Assembly (NCBI GenBank): GCA_023565505.1
Contig: JAIMBI010000028.1
Location: 1 to 41,717 of the forward strand
Reading direction: 5' to 3'
From: Actinomycetes bacterium
Lineage (GTDB): Bacteria > Bacillota > Sulfobacillia > Sulfobacillales > JAIMBI01
DNA length: 41,717 nt
Below the pieces are notes generated by a model. That model was not told where the DNA came from. It searched no databases and saw only the letters and a list, made by a program, of their open reading frames with translations. Of this stretch, positions 35,349 through 41,717 are shown piece by piece (positions within the stretch are counted from its first letter, which is position 1; the number at the start of each line of letters is the position of its first letter). Both the position numbers and the translations under genes were made by a program.

Positions 35349-35807
35349 ATGGCCGACAATGCTGCCGTCGCCCAGGCGATCGCTCGGCACCACGCCGAGA
35401 TGGTCCAGCAGTTGAGCACCCTGACGGAACAGTTGACCCACGTCATCAGGCACGGCGACGCCTGGCAAGACGTCCGGGATCAGATTCAAGGGTATGCCGA
35501 CCGAGAGCTGCTGCCGCACGCGGCCGCCGAGGAGTCCACCTTGTATGCCCGCGGTCGCGACGATGCAACCTTGATTCCCCTCATCGAGAGTCTGCTCGCC
35601 GAGCACCGGGCGTTGCGGCGCTGGCGGAACCGCCTGGTCGAAGCGCTCGACGCGGCGGAAGCGCTGCTGGCGGCTGGCGCCCTCCGCGCTCTGTTCACCG
35701 AGCACGCCGGCAAGGAGGAAAGCTGGCTGCTGCCCGGACTCGTCCGCCGCGACGTCGACTTGGAGACCGCGCTGGGCGCCATGCGCAGCGCCCTCGCCGG
35801 ATCCTGA
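35349..35807 (+). CDS. Hemerythrin-like (HHE) protein
   Basis: A 152-residue four-helix protein starting MADNAAVAQAIARHHAEMVQ. Likely di-iron ligands lie in ARHHAEMVQQL, LPHAAAEESTLY, LLAEHRALRRWR and FTEHAGKEESWLLPGL, matching the HHE repeat. ATG 35349 has AAGGAGG about 11 bases upstream. It is divergent from the DUF2249 gene, sharing a 330-base intergenic region with the CRP/FNR-type site. Oxygen or NO binding is the family property; the actual ligand is unknown. Confidence 0.87.
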   Translation: MADNAAVAQAIARHHAEMVQQLSTLTEQLTHVIRHGDAWQDVRDQIQGYADRELLPHAAAEESTLYARGRDDATLIPLIESLLAEHRALRRWRNRLVEALDAAEALLAAGALRALFTEHAGKEESWLLPGLVRRDVDLETALGAMRSALAGS

Positions 35808-36351
35808 GCCGGTGCAGGACCGGGCGGGTCTGCCGCTCCGCGCCCTCGCGGACGCACGGTGAGGGTGCGGCCGCGGCAGACCCAGGACCGGCTGGCCCCC
35901 CGGGCCGGCCGCCTTGCGGCCTTCGGGGGGTGTCCGACGCCGACCGAGGCCGCCCGCCGTTTCTCCGTCACCGTCCGGTCAGCGGGCGCCTGCGCATGGA
36001 GGAGAACGGCCCCCGGCACTCCGTGCCGGCCGACCCTCGGGGGCACCCCATAATTCTCCAGTGGGCCGGCTTGCGGGCGGGGCAGACAGCTGGGAACCCA
36101 GGGCCCCGTTACGCCTGGTTCGTTCTTTGCTCGCTCCCGGCGCTGCAGCGTCCGCTTGGTCCCCGCGGAAGCGGGAGCATCGCCGCGTTCACACGTCCAA
36201 ACAACGAGGCCTTCGCTCCGCTCCCGAACTCGTGGGTGACGGCATCCCGATGGAGGTCAGGCCAGATTCTGGGCCTCTGCTGGTCTCCGTCGATCCGCCG
36301 CTCGGGAACCCTCGGATAGGGTGGTGGCTGACAGGCCGCTCGTCCCGCCTG
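35808..36351. other. Gene-free spacer between convergent hemerythrin and fliG genes
   Basis: About 545 bases, less GC-extreme than the genes. I see several short stems (for example CCCGCGGAAGCGGG near 36,161-36,174) but no recognisable RNA family, terminator with a T-run, or gene. Confidence 0.5.
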
Positions 36352-37319
36352 TTACCCCGGTTCATCCCGGCCGTCGGCCAACGTCATCTCACCCGCCTCC
36401 TCCAACCGGCGGATCGCCGCCATGAGGCGATTCAACCCCGCTTCGGCCTCCCGCACGGGGACCGGTCCCCGCTCCACCATCTCCGCGCGGATCTCCTCCG
36501 CCGCCTCCCGGCCCATGTTGGCCAAGAAGATAGCTTGTTTCTCCGGGTGGACGAGGCGGAGCGCGAGCGCGAGGTCCTTCTTGTCCAGCCGGCGCAGCAC
36601 GTCCTGGAGGACCCTCGGGCTGAGGTTCGCCAAGTCTTCGAACACGAACATGCGGGCCTTGAACGTTTCCGCTAAGAGCGGCTCCTGTTCCGTCAACGCC
36701 TCCAGGATAGTACGCCCCATATCGTGGCGCATCTGGTTGACCATGCCCACCAACGCGTCCAGCCCCCGCGGAGGACGAGGGGTGCTCCCCTATTCCACGG
36801 CTTTTTGCGTCAGCCGGGCCGCCAGGACGGCCAGCACGCGCGGGGGGACGGGCCCCAGCCGCGCGATCCGCCGGATCACGTCGGCACGCCGAGACGGTGA
36901 CCATTCTTGCAAGACCCCTGCTGCCAGCTCGGGCGGCAGGTGGCTGAGCACCGCGGCGACAATCTGCGGGGGTTCGTCGGCCAACAGCCGGGCCACGTCC
37001 TCCGGCCGGCTCTGGGCCCAAGCCGCGAACGGCCGCTCGTCGTCATCACCCTGCAAACGGCGCCGCCACGTGTCGGCCGCGGGCTCGCCAAACGCCTGGA
37101 CCAGAAGGGCGCGGACGAACTCCCAGCCCCCGCGGGTCGCCCGGCCCCGCTGCCCCACCGCCGCCTGCCGGGTCTCGTCCACCACCACCCCGCAGACGAG
37201 GACCCGGCGCAGGCGCAGCCGGTCGGCTTCCGGCAGCCGCCGCACGATCGGCGCCCGTCCGGCCCGAGGGCGGCGATGACGAAGGCGGCCCGTTCCGGGC
37301 CCGTTAGTCCGCCCGCCAT
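36352..37319 (-). pseudogene. fliG: Flagellar motor switch protein FliG, interrupted twice
   Basis: All three FliG parts can be read on the minus strand. The N-domain starts MAGGLTGPERAAFVIAALGPDG at ATG 37319; the middle domain has DEPPQIVAAVLSHLPPELA; the C-domain has ARMFVFEDLANLSPRVLQDV and DKKDLALALR with the charged torque helix. Two lesions break it. First, a one-base deletion near 37,254, where GAC-GGG-CGC should read GAC-GGG-GCG to join PDG to APIVRRLP. Second, an in-frame TAG at 36792-36790 after QKAVE, with reading resuming in the same frame. Repaired length is about 322 residues, normal for FliG. It is either a pseudogene or carries sequencing errors. The flanks are not a flagellar operon. 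Confidence 0.82.
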
Positions 37320-37321
37320 GG

Positions 37322-38064
37322 TTACGGGATCGCCCCGCCGTCCCCGGGCCCCCTCGGCCCGCCGGGGTGCGGGGGCCCCAGGAGAAACCCCTGTCCCGCA
37401 TCGACACCGAGGCGGGAGCACGCCGCAGCCTCGGCCGGCGTCTCAATGCCTTCGGCAATGACGCGACTCCCCAGGCGGTGGGCCGCCATCGTGACCGCTT
37501 CGACCAGCACCGCCGTCCGGGGATCCGTGGCGAGGCGGGCGACCAGGAGGCGGTCCACCTTCACCCACGTCGGGTTCAAGGCCGCCCACCGCCACAAGTC
37601 CGCCGTTCCGACGCCGAAGTCGTCGAGCGCCCAGGTGGCGGCGGGATACCGCTGGGCCAGATCGGCCCAGACCGGGGCCCGGGCGCCATGCTCCGCCACT
37701 TCCCAAACCACCCGGGCGGGATCGACCCAGGCGGTCAGATCGGCCCAGGCGGGTTCGAACGCGGCGGGCGTCGCGAGGGTGCCCCAGCGCACGTTCACGA
37801 ACAGCAACCCCGGTCCGGGCCATCCGCCCCAGGCGCGGAGCTGGGCGGTAATGGCCGCCAGACAGGCCACATCGGCGGCGACCCCGGCCCCCGCGGCCGC
37901 TGCGGCCTCCAACCAGGCGTGGGGCGCCAGCGGTTCCCTGTGCCGCCAGGGCCGAACTAGGGCCTCAAATCCGAAGATAGTGGTACGGTTCCAGGCGACG
38001 ATCGGCTGAAAAACGACCGTCAGGGAGACCCCAAGGGGACCGGGGACAGGCGCGAGCCGACTAT
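37322..38064 (-). CDS. EAL-domain c-di-GMP phosphodiesterase, 5'-truncated at a seam
   Basis: About 245 residues of an EAL domain ending at TAA 37322. Catalytic positions are intact: FQPIVAW, FGFEALVRPW (the EAL motif), LLFVNVRW, VVWEVAEHG, WALDDFGVGTADL, WVKVDRLLVA, RVIAEGIET and DAGQGFLLGPP, so it should hydrolyse c-di-GMP. No ATG, GTG or TTG occurs in frame between the domain start and the homopolymer at 38,065, so the real start is lost. It ends 2 bases before the fliG ATG, so the two were co-transcribed, linking c-di-GMP turnover to motility. Confidence 0.88.
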
Positions 38065-38099
38065 CCCCCCGGGGGGGGGGGGGGGTTGGGGGGTGGGGG
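38065..38099. other. Homopolymer seam (C6 G15) with G-rich tail
   Basis: Six C then fifteen G, then TT, six G, T and five G. It cuts the EAL gene and marks an abrupt change of base composition and gene content. Poly-G is a known two-colour sequencing artefact, so a contig misjoin or scaffold gap is likely. If real, the G-tracts could form a quadruplex. Confidence 0.75.
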
Positions 38100-38130
38100 C
38101 AGGGGTCTGTGACCTCTGACCCCCTGCCCC
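38096..38130. repeat. Long inverted repeat / hairpin
   Basis: GGGGCAGGGGTC (38096-38107) pairs with GACCCCCTGCCCC (38118-38130) around a 10-base loop, with one bulged C. TTTTT follows at 38139-38143, too distant for a classical terminator. It could be a REP-like element of the block C genome. Confidence 0.6.
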
Positions 38131-38542
38131 GATTCACCTTTTTCCACCACCTGCCAGGGAGGCAGGGGGGCCCGACGTTTCAGCAAGGATTCCATATCAG
38201 GCGGGATCGGGTTGAAGAGAAGCCGTTAGGAGGGCATGGGTAATATTTCTAATATCTGCACAACTGATTTTCATTCACTATTGTTTTTAAATATTGATAT
38301 TTTGTAATTGATTTTCAGAAATATCAGTCCGGAGCGGAATTCTTCCGGGCGGTGAGGGGGAAATCTCCGGGGTGAGGCCCCGGTGTGAGCGTCATCAAGG
38401 GGCGCCAATACACCGGCGGGCTGAGATACTCAAATCAGGTCCTGGTGAATTGGGGGAGGCGGTTTCGGGACATTGGCCTCTCCCCGCACCCCCTGGGTCA
38501 CCCGGAGCCCGGATCTTCGCCCGGGAAAATGTCGGAGGGCCG
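38131..38542. other. AT-rich intergenic region before argD
   Basis: Contains a 100-base AT-rich island (38,240-38,330) unlike anything in block B. It holds a candidate promoter TTGTTT (38281-38286), 16-base spacer, TGTAAT (38303-38308). No gene seen. Confidence 0.5.
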
Positions 38543-39733
38543 TTGGATAACTGGATCGCACGGGCGGACCGGGTGGTGATGCAGACCTATGGCCGCCAGC
38601 CCCTGGTGCTGGTGCGGGGGGAAGGCTGCCGGGTGTGGGACGAGGCGGGCCGGGAATATCTGGACTTTGTGGCCGGGCTGGCGGTGTGCAATCTGGGCCA
38701 CGCCCACCCCGAGGTGGCCCGGGCGGCGGCGGCCCAGCTCACCACCCTGGTGCACGTCTCCAATCTTTATTACACCACCCCCATGGTGGAGCTGGCCGAG
38801 GCCCTGGTGTCCCACACCTTCGCCGACCGGGTCTTTTTCTGCAACAGCGGCGCCGAGGCCCTGGAGGGGCTCATCAAGCTCTGCCGCCGCTACAGCCGGG
38901 AAAAGTACGGCCCCGGCCGGCACAAGATCATCTGCATGCTCAACTCCTTCCATGGCCGCACCTTCGGGGCCCTGTCCGCCACTGGCCAGGAGAAATTCCA
39001 GCAGGGCTTTGAGCCCCTGCTCCCGGGCTTCGTCTTTGTGCCCTTCAACGACCTCCCGGCCCTGGAGGCGGCGGTGGACGGCGAGACCTGCGCCGTGCTC
39101 CTGGAGCCCATCCAGGGGGAGGGCGGGGTGAACCTGCCGGACCCCGGCTATCTGCCGGCGGTGCGCCGCCTGTGCGACGCCCGGGGCCTGCTTCTGGCCC
39201 TGGATGAAGTGCAGACCGGCATGGGGCGCACCGGCCGCCTCTTTGCCCATGAGCATTTCGGCATCACCCCGGATGTGCTGGCCACCGCCAAGGGCCTGGC
39301 CAACGGCCTGCCCATGGGGGCGCTGCTGGCCACCGGGGAGGTGGCCCAGGCCTTTGTGCCCGGCACTCACGCCAGCACCTTCGGGGGCGGCCCGGTGATC
39401 GCCCGGGCGGCCCTCACGGTCCTGCAGACGCTGACCGCACCGGGTTTCCTTGCGGCGGTGCGGGAAAAAGGCGATTATCTGGTAAGGCGGCTCACCGGGC
39501 TGGCCCGGGGCTGGCCGGTGATCACCCAGGTCAGGGGGCTGGGGCTGATGTGGGGCCTGGAGCTCTCCCGGGAAGGGGCGCCCCTGGTGGCTGCCGCCCG
39601 GGAGCGGGGCCTGCTCATCAACTGCACCCAGGGGAATATCATCCGGCTCCTGCCGCCCCTGGTCATCACCCGGGAGGAGCTGGACCGGGGGCTGGAGCTC
39701 TTGGCCCAGGCCATGGAGGCTGCTTACCCATGA
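38543..39733 (+). CDS. argD: Acetylornithine aminotransferase
   Basis: A 396-residue class III PLP aminotransferase of arginine synthesis. Motifs: NWIARADRVVMQTYGRQPLV, YLDFVAGLAVCNLGHAHP, FFCNSGAEALEGLIKL, NSFHGRTFGALSATGQEKFQ, LLEPIQGEGGVN, ALDEVQTGMGRTG, TAKGLANGLPMGA with the PLP lysine, and HASTFGGGPVIARAAL. I chose TTG 38543 (LDNWIARAD) because GGAGGG is just upstream and ArgD proteins begin a few residues before NWI; no ATG lies closer. It overlaps argF by ATGA. Codon use differs from block B. Confidence 0.92.
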   Translation: MDNWIARADRVVMQTYGRQPLVLVRGEGCRVWDEAGREYLDFVAGLAVCNLGHAHPEVARAAAAQLTTLVHVSNLYYTTPMVELAEALVSHTFADRVFFCNSGAEALEGLIKLCRRYSREKYGPGRHKIICMLNSFHGRTFGALSATGQEKFQQGFEPLLPGFVFVPFNDLPALEAAVDGETCAVLLEPIQGEGGVNLPDPGYLPAVRRLCDARGLLLALDEVQTGMGRTGRLFAHEHFGITPDVLATAKGLANGLPMGALLATGEVAQAFVPGTHASTFGGGPVIARAALTVLQTLTAPGFLAAVREKGDYLVRRLTGLARGWPVITQVRGLGLMWGLELSREGAPLVAAARERGLLINCTQGNIIRLLPPLVITREELDRGLELLAQAMEAAYP

Positions 39734-40638
39734 CCCGTCATCTGCTGACGCTTCTGGACCTGACCCCGACGGAGATCGCCGCGCTGCTGACGCGGGCCCA
39801 CGAGCTGAAGGCCCTGCAACGCCAAGGCCGAAGCCCCCGGCCGCTGGTGGGCCGCACCCTGGCCATGCTCTTTGACAAGCCCTCCACCCGCACCCGGGTC
39901 TCCTTTGAGGCGGGCATGGCCCAGCTGGGGGGCGCCACCATCTACCTGGAGCGGGGCCAGACCCAGCTCTCCCGGGCCGAACCCCTCTCCGACACCGCCC
40001 GGGTGCTCTCCCGCTATGTGGACGCAGTGGTGGTGCGCACCTTCGCCCAGCAGATGCTGGAGGACCTGGCGGCCCATGCCACCATCCCCATTATCAACGG
40101 CCTCACCGACACCCACCACCCCTGCCAGGTGCTGAGCGACCTCATGACCGTGGAGGAGCGCTTCGGCGGGGTTGCGGGCCTCAAGGTGGCCTGGGTGGGG
40201 GACGGCAACAATGTGGCCAACTCCTGGATCACCGCGGCGTTGCGCCTGGATTTTGAACTGCACCTGGCCTGTCCGCCGGGCTATGAGCCGGATGCAGCCC
40301 TCCTCCGGCAGGCACAGGAGGAGAAGCGCCGGGTCATTCTGGATCAGGACCCGGTGGCCGCGGTCTCAGGGGCCCAGGTGATCAACACCGATGTCTGGGC
40401 CTCCATGGGCCAGGAGGGGGAGGCGGAGCGCCGCAAAGAGGTCTTCCGGCCTTATCAGGTGAACCGGGAGCTCCTGCGCCACGCCCCGGCGGAGGCCATT
40501 GTGCTGCACTGCCTGCCGGCCCACCGGGGGGAGGAGATCACCGCCGAGGTGCTGGACGGGCCCCAGTCCGCCGCCTGGGACCAGGCGGAAAACCGCCTCC
40601 ACGCCCAGAAGGCGCTGTTGGAGTGGCTGCTGGGGTAG
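39730..40638 (+). CDS. argF: Ornithine carbamoyltransferase
   Basis: A 302-residue enzyme forming citrulline from ornithine and carbamoyl phosphate. Carbamoyl-phosphate motif DKPSTRTRVSFEAGM near residue 52, then GGATIYLERGQTQL, INGLTDTHHPCQVLSDL with the HPCQ signature, VGDGNNVANSWI, the ornithine-side segment INTDVWASMGQE, and VLHCLPAHRGEEIT with the active-site cysteine. It is translationally coupled to argD. Motifs and length are normal. Confidence 0.95.
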   Translation: MTRHLLTLLDLTPTEIAALLTRAHELKALQRQGRSPRPLVGRTLAMLFDKPSTRTRVSFEAGMAQLGGATIYLERGQTQLSRAEPLSDTARVLSRYVDAVVVRTFAQQMLEDLAAHATIPIINGLTDTHHPCQVLSDLMTVEERFGGVAGLKVAWVGDGNNVANSWITAALRLDFELHLACPPGYEPDAALLRQAQEEKRRVILDQDPVAAVSGAQVINTDVWASMGQEGEAERRKEVFRPYQVNRELLRHAPAEAIVLHCLPAHRGEEITAEVLDGPQSAAWDQAENRLHAQKALLEWLLG

Positions 40639-40758
40639 GGATGGGGGGCCAGGGGACGGGGCCCCCTTCCCCCTACCCCATCCCGCCGGTGCCAGAGGCC
40701 CAGGGCGCCTGTCTGTGCCAGGCTGAGACGTGAAGGGGAGAGAGGAGCCCCGGGGGAA

Positions 40759-41154
40759 ATGAAAATCATTCCGGCTGCCCAGACTGGATTATTCGGGCTT
40801 CCCGATCTCCGGGGGACGGTCCTCCTGATCCTCCTTGGGGTCACGACGGCCGCAACCGCCCTGGCGGGGGAATCCGGCCAGGTGACCTGCACCGCGCCAA
40901 GGTGCGGCTATGCCACGGAATTAGTGATCGGCGGCGGCCGGGCCTCCCCTGCGATTACCGGGTATTGCCCCGCCAGCCGGAAGTTTGTGCGCCTCAAACT
41001 CACCAGCTGGGAGGAATACCGCCGGCCCCACCGGTGTCCGGGCAGCGGGGAGAGGCTTAAGCCGGTGTATGAGGGCACGGAGGTGGCGGGTTTCCCCTGT
41101 CCCCGCTGCGGCCGGCGGACTTTGCGCTATCAGAGAAGGATGATGTTTGATTGA
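40759..41154 (+). CDS. Putative exported zinc-ribbon protein
   Basis: A 131-residue protein I do not recognise. It has a basic start, a hydrophobic stretch (TVLLILLGVTTAATALA) and a plausible signal peptidase site ALA-GE near residue 37. The mature part has paired cysteines: TCTAPRCGYATEL, GYCPASRKF, HRCPGSGERL and FPCPRCGRRTLRYQRR, enough for two zinc ribbons. It follows argF after 120 bases. A cysteine-rich ribbon outside the cytoplasm is unusual; an N-terminal membrane anchor with cytoplasmic ribbon is the alternative. Confidence 0.62.
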   Translation: MKIIPAAQTGLFGLPDLRGTVLLILLGVTTAATALAGESGQVTCTAPRCGYATELVIGGGRASPAITGYCPASRKFVRLKLTSWEEYRRPHRCPGSGERLKPVYEGTEVAGFPCPRCGRRTLRYQRRMMFD

Positions 41155-41636
41155 CGGGGCGGGAAAGGGGCCCTGGCCCCGCCGGTCTCCTGTCCCGGGG
41201 CAGCCGCGGGCGCCTGGGGAAGGAGGGGTCGGGTGGGAAAGCCCAGGGCCATCGGCAAAGCGGCGGGGGATTATCCTGCCCGTTGAGGTCGAGGGGAACA
41301 GGGCAGGGCCTGTCACTCTGGGTAACTCAGGTGGGATACCTTTCCCCGACCTTTTCAGGCCGGGTGATCCCAGGCGAGTTCAGGGCTCCTTTTAGGGGGG
41401 GAAAGCATCACGTAGTAACTTAAGGCGGGAAGAGCGTCGCTTTACAGCGTACGGCACAGAAACAGCAGACTCAAAATAATATCCAATGAAAAATTATACA
41501 TTGAATGTTCCTGGTCTCATAATGCCATCTGTGGAATCTTTTATGAAGAGAGGAAAAGAAGATATATAATATTAATTGAATCAGCTCTTATATGATCTAA
41601 AATGGATAATATCCCGAAGGATTCCTCTCCGGCTCC
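41155..41636. other. Intergenic region with AT-rich island
   Basis: GC-rich first half without a supported gene, then an AT-rich stretch at about 41,440-41,620, similar in character to the one before argD. No gene or RNA identified. Confidence 0.5.
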
Positions 41637-41717
41637 ATGAGGAAAAAGACAATCTGTCAGATCTGCGGTGGTGACGGGGTGCGGGAGGGAATTTTTGGAA
41701 CTGTGAGGGCACGGGAT
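41637..41717 (+). CDS. Start of a possible zinc-finger protein, cut by the window end
   Basis: ATG 41637 opens a frame to the window edge reading MRKKTICQICGGDGVREGIF and on. The CxxCGGDG motif resembles a DnaJ-type zinc finger half. It has no strong ribosome site. Only 27 codons are visible, so this is tentative. Confidence 0.35.
   Translation, partial: MRKKTICQICGGDGVREGIFGTVRARD

Noticed and set aside
38498..39370. 290-codon minus-strand frame opposite argD
   Set aside because: Antisense shadow of a clear ArgD gene, with no domain content.

Overview
The window looks like a mosaic of three unrelated sequence blocks. Block A (1 to about 820) is the end of a family III CoA-transferase gene. 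Block B (about 830 to 38,064) is about 37 kb of very GC-rich DNA whose gene content and signals point to a high-GC, thermophile-like Firmicute (Sulfobacillus / Thermaerobacter / Symbiobacterium type). The support is a SAM-I (S-box) riboswitch, SufU, YqeG, split GcvPA/GcvPB, the aroQ-Xaa-Pro peptidase-efp order, a CD1247-like protein after efp, and Lys32 in EF-P. Block C (about 38,086 to 41,717) has different base usage, two AT-rich spacers and an argD-argF pair; I would guess a Desulfobacterota-like source. Both seams cut genes. At about 810-830 the CoA-transferase runs in frame into an AdaA-type AraC domain, and at 38,065-38,085 an EAL gene loses its start in a C6G15 homopolymer. Assembly chimerism is the simplest reading.

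Layout of block B. The end of an adaptive-response pair (AdaA-like regulator fragment, then an O6-alkylguanine-DNA methyltransferase) lies at 0.8-1.65 kb. From 14,658 down to 1,712 on the minus strand runs one 15-gene tight array: yqeG, aroE, an A24 peptidase, aroC, aroK, aroB, gcvT, gcvH, gcvPA, gcvPB, glyA, aroQ, an Xaa-Pro peptidase, efp and a CD1247-like gene. It starts at a TGGTATAAT promoter and ends at a hairpin, so shikimate and glycine/one-carbon genes are interleaved. Divergent from it, with its own promoter and an IscR-like operator, is a Suf Fe-S operon (sufC, sufD, sufS, sufU, sufB, Rieske ferredoxin). Next come a GABA-type aminotransferase and a methionine operon behind a complete SAM-I riboswitch with terminator. 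That operon holds two MetE-like proteins, one of which has lost its zinc ligands, a homocysteine methyltransferase-MTHFR fusion and a TusA-like protein. It converges on cysK.

From 27.8 to 36.3 kb the coding density drops sharply. This part carries an MCP with a C-terminal sensory-like domain, a polytopic NnrS / oxidase subunit I-like protein, a 56-residue membrane protein on an apparently leaderless mRNA, two hemerythrin-like proteins and a DUF2249 protein. Two good CRP/FNR-type palindromes sit at about -41.5 from plausible -10 boxes, which suggests a small oxygen / nitric-oxide responsive island. Then come a broken fliG (one in-frame amber codon and one frameshift) and a 5'-truncated EAL phosphodiesterase. 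Block C holds argD, argF, a secreted zinc-ribbon protein and the first codons of another zinc-finger gene.

No rRNA, convincing tRNA, CRISPR array, transposase or prophage gene was seen. All assignments come from reading the sequence; no database search was run.
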